64,000 nucleotides of DNA from Streptomyces omiyaensis (GCF_014650895.1 NZ_BMVV01000015.1:62001-126000), one strand, 5' to 3'; counted from the first letter of the stretch, positions 34,835 through 46,204 are shown. Translations and numbers: made by a program. Notes: generated from the letters alone by a model not told the origin.

Positions 34835-35530
34835 TCAGTTCTTCCGGTGCCCTATCAGCCGCGGCTTCTGCTCCAGGCCGTCCAGACCGTGCCACGCCAG
34901 ATTCACCAGATGCGCCGCGACCTCGGCCTTCTTCGGCTTCCGGACGTCCAGCCACCACTGCCCCGTCAGCGCCACACTCCCCACCAGCGCCTGCGCGTAC
35001 AACGGCGCCAGCTTCGGGTCGAAGCCACGGGTCTTGAACTCCAGACCCAGGATGTCCTCCACCTGCGTGGCGATGTCACTGATCAGCGACGCGAAGGTAC
35101 CCGTGGACTGCGCCACCGGCGAATCCCGCACCAGGATCCGGAAACCGTCCGTGTAGTTCTCGATGTAGTCCAGGAGCGCGAACGCCGCCTGCTCCAGCAG
35201 CTCACGCGGATGCCCCGCGGTCAGCGCCCCCGTCACCCCGTCGAGCAGCTGCCGCATCTCCCGGTCCACCACGACCGCGTACAGCCCCTCCTTGCCGCCG
35301 AAGTGCTCGTACACCACCGGCTTCGAGACCCCGGCCTTCGCCGCGATCTCCTCCACCGACGTGCCCTCGAACCCCTTCTCGGCGAAGAGCGTCCGGCCGA
35401 TGTCCAGAAGCTGCTCCCGGCGCTCCGCACCGGTCATCCGCACCCGGCGGCTCCGCCGGGGCTTCGCTCCGGTACCGCCCGTACCGCTGGTGCTGCTGGA
35501 ACTGCCGTCGATCGCCACGTCTTCCATCAT
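34835..35530 (-). CDS. TetR-family regulator coupled to a fatty-acid desaturase
   Basis: A 231-aa repressor. After a Ser/Gly-rich N-terminal tail, the HTH reads RREQLLDIGRTLFAEKGFEGTSVEEIAAKAGVSKPVVYEHFGGKEGLYAVVVD (about 35-85). The C-terminal domain has LLEQAAFALLDYIENYTDGFRILVRDSP and TGQWWLDVRKPKKAEVAAHLVNLAWHGL. The start ATG at 35530 overlaps the stop codon of the desaturase (ATGA), so the pair is translationally coupled; a second ATG at 35527 is equally possible. It probably senses acyl-CoAs and adjusts desaturase expression, as DesT does in Pseudomonas (inference). Confidence 0.88.
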   Translation of the reverse strand: MMEDVAIDGSSSSTSGTGGTGAKPRRSRRVRMTGAERREQLLDIGRTLFAEKGFEGTSVEEIAAKAGVSKPVVYEHFGGKEGLYAVVVDREMRQLLDGVTGALTAGHPRELLEQAAFALLDYIENYTDGFRILVRDSPVAQSTGTFASLISDIATQVEDILGLEFKTRGFDPKLAPLYAQALVGSVALTGQWWLDVRKPKKAEVAAHLVNLAWHGLDGLEQKPRLIGHRKN

Positions 35531-36510
35531 GCCGCGTCGGCGGAGGCGGCCTGGCGCCGGGCGTCGATACGGGACTGCGCCGGCCACCGCACGTCGGTCG
35601 CCCAGCCCGCCAGCTCGAACCAGCGGATCAGCCGCGCACTCGAATCGACCTGCCCCTTCAGCACCCCGTGCCGCGCCGACGTCGGATCCGCGTGGTGCAG
35701 GTTGTGCCAGGACTCGCCGCACGACAGCACCGCCAGCCACCACACGTTCCCCGAACGGTCACGCGACTTGAACGGCCGCTTGCCCACCGCGTGACAGATC
35801 GAGTTGATCGACCACGTCACGTGGTGCAGCAGGCACACCCGCACCAGCGAACCCCAGAAGAACGCCGTGAAAGCGCCCCACCACGACCACGTCACCAGAC
35901 CGCCCACCACCGGCGGGATCGCCAGCGAGACGACCGTCCACAGCACGAACTGCCGCGAGATCCGCCGGATCGCCGGGTCCTTGATCAGATCCGGCGCGTA
36001 CTTGTGCTGCGGCGTCCGCTCCTCGTCGAACATCCAGCCGATGTGAGCCCACCACAAGCCCTTCATCAGCGCCGGCACCGTCTCCCCGAACCGCCACGGC
36101 GAATGCGGGTCGCCCTCCGCGTCCGAGAACTTGTGGTGCTTGCGGTGATCCGCCACCCACCGCACCAGCGGCCCCTCGACCGCCAGCGACCCCATGATCG
36201 CCAGAGCGATCCGCAACGGCCGCTTCGCCTTGAACGAACCGTGCGTGAAGTACCGGTGGAAACCGATCGTGATGCCGTGGCAGCCGATGTAGTACATCGC
36301 CGTCATCAGCCCCAGGTCCAGCCAGCTCACCCCCCACCCCCAGGCCAGCGGCACCGCCGCCAGCAGCGCCACGAACGGCACCACGATGAACAGCGCCAGC
36401 GCGAACTGCTCGACGGAACCCTTGCTGTCACCCCCCAGCGTGGCGGAGGGCAGGGCCTGGGCCGGATCGGTCGCCTCGGACGCCGAGGTGACCTCGGGGC
36501 TGATGGTCAT
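35527..36510 (-). CDS. Acyl-CoA desaturase (delta-9 type, membrane)
   Basis: A 327-aa integral membrane di-iron enzyme that introduces a double bond into acyl chains. The three histidine boxes are HRYFTH, HRKHH (in VADHRKHHKFSDAEGDPHSP) and HNLHH (GESWHNLHHADPTSARHG). Four hydrophobic helices are visible, for example FALALFIVVPFVALLAAVPLA. Length and motifs match bacterial stearoyl-CoA-type desaturases. ATG 36510. It is the first gene of an operon with the TetR regulator and is divergent from ppc. Confidence 0.92.
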   Translation of the reverse strand: MTISPEVTSASEATDPAQALPSATLGGDSKGSVEQFALALFIVVPFVALLAAVPLAWGWGVSWLDLGLMTAMYYIGCHGITIGFHRYFTHGSFKAKRPLRIALAIMGSLAVEGPLVRWVADHRKHHKFSDAEGDPHSPWRFGETVPALMKGLWWAHIGWMFDEERTPQHKYAPDLIKDPAIRRISRQFVLWTVVSLAIPPVVGGLVTWSWWGAFTAFFWGSLVRVCLLHHVTWSINSICHAVGKRPFKSRDRSGNVWWLAVLSCGESWHNLHHADPTSARHGVLKGQVDSSARLIRWFELAGWATDVRWPAQSRIDARRQAASADAA

Positions 36511-36751
36511 GCGTGTCCCTGGGGGGTGAAGGAGAGGGGGGTACGTACGAAGAGGAAACAGGCCGAGGCTACGCCTGCGTAACCTACGGCGACGTAAGTA
36601 TGGCAGCGCGGCGGCACGCGGCAAGAGGGCACAAGCGGGGGGCTGCCCGACGTCCAGGGATTGGACACCTATCCTGGGGACGTCGGACAGCGCGGTCCGC
36701 AAGCCTCCAGAACCCTCCAGACGTGCTTGAACACTGCAAGGAGCCGCACCT

Positions 36752-39481
<2,730 letters not shown>

Positions 39482-39498
39482 CCCCACCGCACGACAGA

Positions 39499-39531
39499 AG
39501 TGCCCCCCACGGGACTCCCGTGGGGGGCACT
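39499..39531 (+). terminator. Perfect 15-bp hairpin after ppc
   Basis: AGTGCCCCCCACGGG (39499-39513), loop ACT, then its exact complement (39517-39531). It separates ppc from the convergent surface-protein gene. Confidence 0.8.
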
Positions 39532-39548
39532 CCTCGTGACGGGGCGCG

Positions 39549-40487
39549 TCAGCCCTGCGCGGCCTTGCGGCGACGCACCACCAGGAACGCGCCGGCCGCG
39601 GCGAGCGCGGCGGCGACGCCGGCCATCACGCCGACCGGCGCGCTCGAACCGGTCTCCGCGAGGTTGCCCTCCTCCGAACCGCCCTGGGTGTCGGTGCCCG
39701 CGGCGGTCCCGCCGGTGGCGGACGTCTCGCCGGTGGCCGTCCCGCCCGTGGTGGCCTCACCCGTGGCGGTCCCGCCGGTGGCGGTGGTCTCCCCCGTGGC
39801 CGACCCGCCGGTGGTGGTCTCACCGGTGGTGGTGGTCTCGCCGGTCGTGGACGTCTCGCCCGTGGAGGACGTCCCGCCGGTCGTGGTCCCGCCGGTGGTG
39901 GTGGTCTCGCCGGTCGTGGACGTCTCGCCCGTGGAGGACGTCTCACCGGTCGTGGTCCCGCCGGTGCTGGTGCCGCCGGTGCTGGTGCCGCCGGTGGTGG
40001 TCCCGCCGGTCGTCGTCCCGCCCGTCGTGGTCCCGCCCGTCGTGGTCCCCCCGGTGGTCTCCTCGCCCGGCTTGTCCGCCGCGCAGGTGTGGGAGAGCTG
40101 GAACTCGTCCTGCGGCGTGGTGCCCTTGATCGTGGCCGAGGCCTCGGTCAGCTCGGCGCCGGCGGGGGACGCCACGTAGGCGTGCTTGCCCGCCGGGTTG
40201 CCGAAGGCACTGAAGTCCTCGATGACCTGCGTGCCACCCGGCTTGAAGGTGACCTCCAGCTTGACGAACTCACCCTTGTTGCCGGGCAGGACGAAGTGCC
40301 AGCCGTCCTGGTCGGCGGGGATGCTGTCGGGGCACTCACCCGGCTTGGCGTCGGCGGCCGTCAGCGGCAGCTTCTGGTTCAGCGTGATCTCGTTGTCCGA
40401 ACCCGTCGCGAAGGCGGTCGGCGCCAGGATCAGAGAGCCCGCCATGGCCGCGACGAGCGTGGCGGCGGGTGTGAAGGAGCGTCGCAT
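39549..40487 (-). CDS. Sortase-anchored surface protein with Thr/Gly-rich repeats
   Basis: A 312-aa cell-wall protein. A signal peptide (1-27, ending PTAFA) precedes a globular part of about 110 residues with two cysteines (GECPDSIP and LSHTCAAD). A low-complexity stalk made of GGTTT/GETTTTGET-type units follows (about 140-270). The sorting signal is LAETG (276-280), a hydrophobic helix and RRRK. LAxTG is the motif used by class E sortases in Streptomyces. The stalk resembles O-glycosylated Thr-rich linkers; pmt in this window could act on it (inference). The ligand or role is unknown. Confidence 0.88.
   Translation of the reverse strand: MRRSFTPAATLVAAMAGSLILAPTAFATGSDNEITLNQKLPLTAADAKPGECPDSIPADQDGWHFVLPGNKGEFVKLEVTFKPGGTQVIEDFSAFGNPAGKHAYVASPAGAELTEASATIKGTTPQDEFQLSHTCAADKPGEETTGGTTTGGTTTGGTTTGGTTTGGTSTGGTSTGGTTTGETSSTGETSTTGETTTTGGTTTGGTSSTGETSTTGETTTTGETTTGGSATGETTATGGTATGEATTGGTATGETSATGGTAAGTDTQGGSEEGNLAETGSSAPVGVMAGVAAALAAAGAFLVVRRRKAAQG
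39700..40065 (-). repeat. Low-complexity coding repeats in the surface-protein stalk
   Basis: Repeated GGTGGTGGT/CTCGCCGGT/CGTGGTCCC units encode G-T-T-T and G-E-T-S/T runs. A block of about 60 bases around 39830-39890 recurs around 39890-39950. Length variation between strains is expected. Confidence 0.7.
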
Positions 40488-40629
40488 GTGCAGTCGTCCA
40501 TCTGTGGAATGAGGGATGCCGTGGGGGATGGCGCTCGCAGCCTATCCGCCTCTTCGAGCCACCCTCGACCCGGCGGGGGATAACGATCCCGCCGGGAGAA
40601 CGGAGAGTTCGGCCGGACCACCGCACCCG

Positions 40630-41073
40630 TCACAGCGTCAGGAACGCCCCCACCCACACTGCCGCACCCGCGCCCGCCATCGACCACGCCGTCCTGCGCA
40701 GCCGCAGCCCGCCCGCCACCAGCGGCGCCGCCAGCACCAGCGCCCCGCCCAGCGGCAGCCACGCGTGGAGCCCACCGCCCCAGCCGGCCCGCACCCCCTC
40801 GTCCGTCCCCGGCTTCACCACCACCGGGATCACCGACCCCGGACCCGCCGCCACCGACCGCCCGATCGCCAGCGTCCGCCGCGGCGCCCCCGGATCGTCC
40901 GGCACGTAGCTCCCGGAACACCGCTCCTCCGAACACCCCGCCACCGTCAGCGTCCCGTGCTCACGCCCCTTCGCCAGCAGGACGTGCTGCGCGGCGCCCC
41001 ACGAGGCCCACACCCCCGCGACGACGAGGAGGACGGCGACGAGGGCCATGGCGGCGTTCCGGACGTGCGTCAT
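40630..41073 (-). CDS. Membrane protein of unknown function (147 aa)
   Basis: This small protein has an N-terminal helix (MALVAVLLVVAGVWASWGA), an extracytoplasmic stretch with a cysteine pair (VAGCSEERCSGSY) followed by VPDDPGAPRRTLAIGRS, and two further helices at the C-terminus (HAWLPLGGALVLAAPLVAGG, AWSMAGAGAAVWVGAFLTL). I recognise no family. On the minus strand TACGAT lies 8 nt before the ATG at 41073, so it may be leaderless. It stands between the surface protein and pth on the same strand. Confidence 0.75.
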   Translation of the reverse strand: MTHVRNAAMALVAVLLVVAGVWASWGAAQHVLLAKGREHGTLTVAGCSEERCSGSYVPDDPGAPRRTLAIGRSVAAGPGSVIPVVVKPGTDEGVRAGWGGGLHAWLPLGGALVLAAPLVAGGLRLRRTAWSMAGAGAAVWVGAFLTL

Positions 41074-41122
41074 GACCCGCGATCGTACAGTCGTACCCCC
41101 CGGAACCCGACGGCCCGGGAAG

Positions 41123-41719
41123 TCAGGAGTTGTACGCCGACTGCGCCCGCTCCAGACCCTCGGTCACCAGGCACTCCACCGCGTCCGCCGACCGGTCCAC
41201 GAACCAGTCCAGCTCCTTGCGCTCCGTCGACGAGAAGTCCTTCAGCACGAAGTCCGCGACCTGCATCCGGCCCGGCGGACGCCCGATCCCGCACCGCACC
41301 CGGTGGTAGTCGGGACCCATCGCCTTCGTCATCGACTTCAGGCCGTTGTGCCCGTTGTCCCCGCCGCCCAGCTTCAGCCGCAGCGTCGCGTAGTCGATGT
41401 CCAGCTCGTCGTGGACCGCCAGCACGTGCGCGGTCGGCACCTTGTAGAAGTCCCGCAGCGCCGTCACCGGACCACCGGACAGGTTCATGTACGACATCGG
41501 CTTCGCCAGCACCACCCGCCGGTTCGCCGGGCCCACCGGTCCCAGCCGGCCCTCCACGATCTGCGCCTGGGCCTTCTGCGCCCGCTTGAACTTCCCGCCG
41601 ATCCGCTCCGCCAGCAGGTCCACCACCATGAAGCCGATGTTGTGGCGGTTGCCCGCGTACTCCGGCCCGGGATTGCCGAGGCCGACGATCAGCCAGGGCG
41701 CGTTCGCGTCGTCGGTCAT
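41123..41719 (-). CDS. pth: Peptidyl-tRNA hydrolase
   Basis: A 198-aa enzyme that releases tRNA from stalled peptidyl-tRNA. The signature LIVGLGNPGPEYAGNRHNIGF has the catalytic His26. VVLAKPMSYMNLSGGPV, VLAVHDELDIDYATLRLKLGGGDNGHNGLKSM and HRVRCGIGRPPGRMQVADFVL are further family blocks. ATG 41719 is preferred over 41737 because AAGGAG lies 8 nt upstream. It follows rplY across a terminator-like hairpin. Confidence 0.95.
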   Translation of the reverse strand: MTDDANAPWLIVGLGNPGPEYAGNRHNIGFMVVDLLAERIGGKFKRAQKAQAQIVEGRLGPVGPANRRVVLAKPMSYMNLSGGPVTALRDFYKVPTAHVLAVHDELDIDYATLRLKLGGGDNGHNGLKSMTKAMGPDYHRVRCGIGRPPGRMQVADFVLKDFSSTERKELDWFVDRSADAVECLVTEGLERAQSAYNS

Positions 41720-41751
41720 CGCCAACTCCTTGATCACAGGAAAAGAGAAAC

Positions 41752-41781
41752 GGGGTGACGGGCCGCACGGCCCGTCACCCC
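41752..41781 (-). terminator. Hairpin between rplY and pth
   Basis: GGGGTGACGGGCC (41752-41764), loop GCAC, then the exact complement (41769-41781): a perfect 13-bp stem. It may attenuate read-through from rplY into pth. Confidence 0.7.
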
Positions 41782-41806
41782 GTCACGTCGGACAAGAGCC
41801 TACGGC

Positions 41807-42403
41807 TCAGGCCTCGGCGGCAGCCTCGTCGCCCTCGGCGGACTCCGCGGCCGGCTCCTCGGCCTGGGCGGCCAGGACCTGCAGGACGACGGCGTCGGCC
41901 TCGGTCACCAGGGTGACGCCCTTCGGCAGCTCGATGGCGTCGGCGGTGACGGAGGCACCGGCCTCCAGGCCCTCGACGGAGACCGTGACGGCCTCGGGGA
42001 GGTGGGTGGCCTCGGCCTCGACGGAGAGGGTGTTGAGGACGTGCTCCAGCAGGTTGCCACCGGCGGCGAGCTCGCCCTCGGCGACGACCGGAACCTCGAC
42101 GGTGACCTTCTCGCCGCGCTTCACGATGATGAGGTCCACGTGCTCCAGCGAGCCCTTCAGCGGGTCGCGCTGGGCGGCCTTCGGGATGGCCAGCTCGGTG
42201 CCCTTGCCCTCGATGTCCAGGGACAGCAGGACGTTCGGGGTGCGGAGCGCCATGACGGTCTCGTGGCCCGGGAGGGTCAGGTGGACGGGCTCCGAGCCGT
42301 GACCGTAGAGGACGGCGGGAACCTGGGCGTTGCGGCGGATCTTGCGGGCGGCGCCCTTGCCGAACTCGGTACGGACGGAGACGGCGAGCTTGACCTCGGA
42401 CAT
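41807..42403 (-). CDS. rplY: 50S ribosomal protein L25 (Ctc family)
   Basis: A 198-aa long-form L25 that binds 5S rRNA. The N-terminal beta-barrel (EVKLAVSVRTEFGKGAARKIRRNAQVPAVLYGHG) is followed by the TL5-type C-terminal domain and an acidic Ala/Glu tail (about 175-198). ATG 42403 has GAGGAG 6 nt upstream. The gene sits between prsA and pth, the usual actinobacterial order. Confidence 0.95.
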   Translation of the reverse strand: MSEVKLAVSVRTEFGKGAARKIRRNAQVPAVLYGHGSEPVHLTLPGHETVMALRTPNVLLSLDIEGKGTELAIPKAAQRDPLKGSLEHVDLIIVKRGEKVTVEVPVVAEGELAAGGNLLEHVLNTLSVEAEATHLPEAVTVSVEGLEAGASVTADAIELPKGVTLVTEADAVVLQVLAAQAEEPAAESAEGDEAAAEA

Positions 42404-42589
42404 GTGCACTCCTCGTAGTGGTGGTGACGGTTGCGACTGTCACCCGGCCGCCGACTGGCGATGGCCTGCTACGAAGAGCGCGTCGATAACGGAGCGCCGA
42501 CCCGATACGGGTACCGGCCTCCCTCGCCGAGCAACCTCAGCAGTCTACCCGCCCGCCTCCGGCCCCCCAAATGGATCACCCCCGGGAGA

Positions 42590-42637
42590 ACGCCCGAGGG
42601 CCGCCTCCCCCGAACGGGGAAGACGGCCCTCGGGCGT
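42590..42637 (-). terminator. Terminator between prsA and rplY
   Basis: The 14-bp stem ACGCCCGAGGGCCG (42590-42603) with CGGCCCTCGGGCGT (42624-42637) encloses a second small hairpin, CCCCGAACGGGG. Confidence 0.75.
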
Positions 42638-42649
42638 GGACCCCGCGGC

Positions 42650-43624
42650 TCAGTGCTCCTCGAAGAGGCTCGTCACCGAACCGTCCTCGAAGACCTCGCG
42701 CACCGCGCGCGCGATCGTCGGCGCGATCGACAGCACCGTGATCTTGTCCAGCTCCAGCGAGCCGGGCACCGGCAGGGTGTCCGTGAAGACGAACTCGCTC
42801 ACCTTGGAGTTCTTCAGGCGGTCCGCGGCCGGACCCGACAGGATGCCGTGCGTCGCCGTCACGATGACGTCCTCGGCGCCGTGCGCGAAGAGCGCCTCGG
42901 CCGCCGCGCAGATCGTGCCGCCCGTGTCGACCATGTCGTCCACCAGCACACAGACGCGGCCCTTCACGTCACCGACGACCTCGTGGACGGTCACCTGGTT
43001 GGCGACGTCCTTGTCGCGGCGCTTGTGCACGATCGCCAGCGGCGCGTCCAGACGGTCGCACCAGCGGTCGGCGACCCGGACGCGGCCGGCGTCGGGGGAG
43101 ACGATCGTCAGCTTCTCGCGGTCGACCTTGCCGCCCACGTAGTCCGCCAGGACCGGCAGCGCCGACAGGTGGTCCACCGGACCGTCGAAGAAGCCCTGGA
43201 TCTGGTCGGTGTGCAGGTCCACGGTCAGGATGCGGTCCGCGCCGGCCGTCTTCATCAGGTCCGCCACCAGACGGGCCGAGATCGGCTCGCGACCGCGGTG
43301 CTTCTTGTCCTGACGGGCGTAGCCGTAGGACGGCACGATCACGGTGATGCTCCGGGCCGAGGCCCGCTTCAGAGCATCGATCATGATCAGCTGCTCCATG
43401 ATCCACTTGTTGATCGGAGCCGTGTGGCTCTGGATCAGGAAGCAGTCCGCACCACGGGCCGACTCCTGGAAGCGGACGTAGATCTCACCGTTGGCGAAGT
43501 CGAACGCCTTGGTCGGAACGAGACCGACACCCAGCTGGTGCGCGACCTCCTCGGCCAGCTCGGGGTGGGCGCGGCCGGAGAAGAGCATCAGCTTCTTCTC
43601 GCCGGTCGTCTTGATCCCGGTCAC
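42650..43624 (-). CDS. prsA: Ribose-phosphate pyrophosphokinase (PRPP synthetase)
   Basis: A 324-aa class I enzyme that makes PRPP from ribose-5-phosphate and ATP for nucleotide, His and Trp synthesis. SGRAHPELAEEVA, FANGEIYVRFQESARG, YGYARQDKKHRGREPISARL (flexible loop and ATP site), DLHTDQIQGFF and the PRPP-binding loop VLVDDMVDTGGTI are all present. GTG 43624. Directly downstream of glmU in the same direction, with 121 nt between. Confidence 0.96.
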   Translation of the reverse strand: MTGIKTTGEKKLMLFSGRAHPELAEEVAHQLGVGLVPTKAFDFANGEIYVRFQESARGADCFLIQSHTAPINKWIMEQLIMIDALKRASARSITVIVPSYGYARQDKKHRGREPISARLVADLMKTAGADRILTVDLHTDQIQGFFDGPVDHLSALPVLADYVGGKVDREKLTIVSPDAGRVRVADRWCDRLDAPLAIVHKRRDKDVANQVTVHEVVGDVKGRVCVLVDDMVDTGGTICAAAEALFAHGAEDVIVTATHGILSGPAADRLKNSKVSEFVFTDTLPVPGSLELDKITVLSIAPTIARAVREVFEDGSVTSLFEEH

Positions 43625-43745
43625 AGCACTGTCTCCTCAGACGTGTTCCCTGGCCGCAAGACCCGCGCTCCCGAGCGCGTGTGCGAACCAGCCGAATTTG
43701 TGTGCACGTATCACGGTACGCCTCGTTCGACGTACCTGTTTCCGG

Positions 43746-45194
43746 TCAGCTTTCGCCGGCGGATCCTTCCGAGCTCGCCTCGGCGGCCTGCGCCGCCGCG
43801 CTGCCGGGCCGCTTCCGGGCGACCCAGCCCTCGATATTCCGCTGCTGGCCCCGCGCGACGGCCAGCGCACCCGCCGGCACGTCCTTCGTGATCACGGATC
43901 CGGCGGCCGTGTAGACGCCGTCCCCGATGGTGATGGGAGCCACAAACATGTTGTCCGACCCGGTCCGGCAGTGCGACCCGATCGTGGTGTGGTGCTTCGC
44001 CTCGCCGTCGTAGTTCACGAAGACGCTCGCCGCGCCGATGTTCGTGTACTCGCCGATCGTCGCGTCACCCACGTAGGACAGGTGGGGGACCTTCGTGCCC
44101 TCGCCGAGCGTCGCGTTCTTCATCTCGACGTAGGTACCGGCCTTCGCCTTCGCGCCGAGCCTGGTGCCCGGACGGAGGTAGGCGTACGGACCCACCGAGG
44201 CGCCCTCGCCGATCACGGCCGAGACCGCCACGGTGTTGTCCACCCGGGCGCCCCGGCCCACCGTCGTGTCCGTCAGGCGCGTGTTCGGGCCGACCTCGGC
44301 GTCCTCGGCCACGTGCGTGGCACCCAGCAGCTGCGTACCCGGGTGGATCACCGCGTCCGGCTCGAAGGTCACGGTCACGTCCACCACCACGGAGGACGGG
44401 TCGACCACCGTCACGCCGGCCGTCATCGCGGCCTCCAGCAGCCGCCGGTTCAGCAGCGTCCGGGCCTCGGCCAGCTGCACCCGGTTGTTGATCCCGAGGA
44501 TCTCCCGGTGGTCGGCGGCGACCGACGCGCCGACCCGGTGACCCGCCTCGCGCAGGATCGACAGCACGTCGGTGAGGTACTCCTCGCCCTGGCTGTTGTC
44601 CGTCCGCAGCTGCTTGATGGCCTGCGAGAGCAGCGCCCCGTCGAAGGCGAACACCCCGGAGTTGATCTCCCGGATGTCGAGCTGGCCGGGAGAGGCGTCC
44701 TTGTGCTCGACGATCGCCGTCACGGCCCCGGTGGACAGGTCCCGCACGATCCGCCCGTACCCCGTCGCGTCCGGCACCTCGGCGGTCAGCACGGTCACCG
44801 CGTTGCCGTCGCCGGCGTGCGTCTCGGCGAGCGCCTTCAGCGTCGCGCCGGACAGCAGCGGGGTGTCACCGCACACCACGACCACGGTCCCCCGGGGCGC
44901 GGCGCCCAGCTCCTCCAGCGCCATCCGCACCGCGTGACCGGTCCCGTTCTGCTCCTCCTGCACGGCGGTACGGGTCCCCGGGTACACCTCCTCCAGGTGC
45001 CCCCGCACCTGCTCCCGGGCGTGTCCCACGACCACGACGAGGTGCTCGGGCTCCAGCTCGCGCGCGGCGGACACGACGTGACCGACGAGCGAACGCCCGG
45101 CGATCTCGTGCAGAACCTTGGGGGTCTTGGACTTCATGCGGGTGCCCTCACCCGCTGCGAGGACGACGACGGCTGCCGGGCGGTTGGCGCTCAC
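43746..45194 (-). CDS. glmU: Bifunctional UDP-GlcNAc pyrophosphorylase / GlcN-1-P acetyltransferase
   Basis: A 482-aa enzyme making UDP-GlcNAc for peptidoglycan. The N-terminal uridylyltransferase begins VVLAAGEGTRMKSKTPKVLHEIAG and has VVVCGDTPLL and EINSGVFAF. From about residue 250 a left-handed beta-helix of hexapeptide repeats forms the acetyltransferase (GPNTRLTDTTVGRGARV, GEGTKVPHLSYVGDATIGEYTNIGA). The C-terminus carries an Ala/Ser/Glu tail. GTG 45194 has GAAGGG 9 nt upstream; the longer open frame upstream crosses the tRNA gene and cannot be coding. Confidence 0.96.
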   Translation of the reverse strand: MSANRPAAVVVLAAGEGTRMKSKTPKVLHEIAGRSLVGHVVSAARELEPEHLVVVVGHAREQVRGHLEEVYPGTRTAVQEEQNGTGHAVRMALEELGAAPRGTVVVVCGDTPLLSGATLKALAETHAGDGNAVTVLTAEVPDATGYGRIVRDLSTGAVTAIVEHKDASPGQLDIREINSGVFAFDGALLSQAIKQLRTDNSQGEEYLTDVLSILREAGHRVGASVAADHREILGINNRVQLAEARTLLNRRLLEAAMTAGVTVVDPSSVVVDVTVTFEPDAVIHPGTQLLGATHVAEDAEVGPNTRLTDTTVGRGARVDNTVAVSAVIGEGASVGPYAYLRPGTRLGAKAKAGTYVEMKNATLGEGTKVPHLSYVGDATIGEYTNIGAASVFVNYDGEAKHHTTIGSHCRTGSDNMFVAPITIGDGVYTAAGSVITKDVPAGALAVARGQQRNIEGWVARKRPGSAAAQAAEASSEGSAGES

Positions 45195-45265
45195 GGAAAT
45201 GCCCTTCGGCTCTGGGTGGTGGACGCACGAAGGATACCGGTGGGCCGGGGGGCACCCATGAGGAA

Positions 45266-45292
45266 GGGCCCTGACCTGCGCGGTCAGGGCCC
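45266..45292 (-). terminator. Terminator of the tRNA-Gln gene
   Basis: GGGCCCTGACC (45266-45276) and GGTCAGGGCCC (45282-45292) form a perfect 11-bp stem with a 5-nt loop, 10 nt after the tRNA 3' end on the minus strand. Confidence 0.75.
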
Positions 45293-45301
45293 GAAACCAG
45301 C

Positions 45302-45375
45302 TGGCTCCCGGGGGAGGACTCGAACCCCCATAAGTGACACCAAAAGACACCGTCTTGCCCTTAGACGACCCGGGA
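45302..45375 (-). tRNA. tRNA-Gln (anticodon UUG)
   Basis: A 74-nt cloverleaf including an encoded CCA end. The acceptor stem TCCCGGG/CCCGGGA is perfect, the D-stem is GTCT/AGAC, and the T-arm is GGGGG-TTCGAGT-CCTCC with one G-U pair. The anticodon loop TTTTGGT gives UUG, reading CAA. The anticodon stem GTGTC/GTCAC has one U-U mismatch at the fourth pair. The gene lies just upstream of glmU on the same strand. No integrase gene is nearby, so there is no sign that the tRNA serves as an attachment site here. Confidence 0.88.
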
Positions 45376-45381
45376 TTACCG

Positions 45382-46087
45382 CTATGCCCGATTTGGTACA
45401 CCGGGTGCGGTCGCCGCCCCTACTATGCCGTACCGGGAGCCTTCGATGCGACGGTACAAGTCGGTGCCGGCCGAGACGCGGACGGCGAGGCATCCCCGGT
45501 ACTCGGGGCCCGTGTTCTTGCGCACGGTCGGCCCTGATGACGTCCGGGTCGCTGTTGACGAATGCGACCGTCTCGTCCCGCCGGTAGGGCTTGCTCTTGG
45601 ATCCGTCGGCCCGGTGAAGCGCCACGCCCGCGAGGAAGAGCTCCCGGGCGGTCGGCTCTCCCACCGCCTTCTCCGCCTCCTGGACCATCGCCGTGCGGGC
45701 CGCCTCGCGCGAGGGGTGGTCATGGACCCAGCGCTCGCGGGCTGCCTCCCTCCCCCGCTCGGCGGGTGTCCGGCGGTCGGCTTTCGGCAGGTCCCGTACC
45801 CACAGGCTGATCGAGCTCTTCGAGCAGTCCGGCTCGACCTGGATCCGGTCGCGGGTCATGCCCCGGAGCCGCAGCTCGCGGGCGCGGTCGCGGAGGTCGT
45901 CCTTGGCGTCGGGGCGCCGGGTCCACTCCGGCGGGGGCCCGCCCTCGACGAGGCGCTGGAGGAGGTCGTTGTCGAAGGTCTTCAGGCGGTCGCGGATCTG
46001 GCGGAGGCTGAGGCCCTCGCGGCGGAGGGCCACCGCCTGGGCGCGCAGGCCCTCGAAGTCCGCGTACCGGTCCATTTCCGCGGTCAT
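45382..46087 (-). pseudogene. Broken HTH-containing gene next to tRNA-Gln
   Basis: The first half (from ATG 46087) reads DFEGLRAQAVALRREGLSLRQIRDRL, an HTH-like helix pair, then DDLRDRARELRLRGMTRDRIQVEPDCSKSSISLWVRDLP, a second HTH, then ELFLAGVALHRADGSKSKPYRRDETVAFVNSDPDVIR. After that the frame turns to Arg/Pro-rich sequence. The natural ending appears in another frame, VRKNTGPEYRGCLAVRVSAGTDLYRRIEGSRYGIV. So a frameshift with an internal deletion (or one combined indel) around 45540 has split the gene. The LAGxxxxADGSK region could be a degenerate LAGLIDADG motif (low confidence). Confidence 0.65.
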
Positions 46088-46204
46088 GTGAAAAGCGTCG
46101 TCCGGAATGCGGACCCCCGTGTCGAAAGTTCGGACGGTTCAACGGTTCGAGGGACTGGTGTGCGGGGAGGTTGACGTCCTTCGGGCGGCGCGGGGGGCCG
46201 CCCG

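Noticed and set aside
45302..46087. Phage or ICE integration at tRNA-Gln
   Set aside because: No integrase, no direct repeat of the tRNA 3' end and no island genes are present; only a decayed gene is adjacent.
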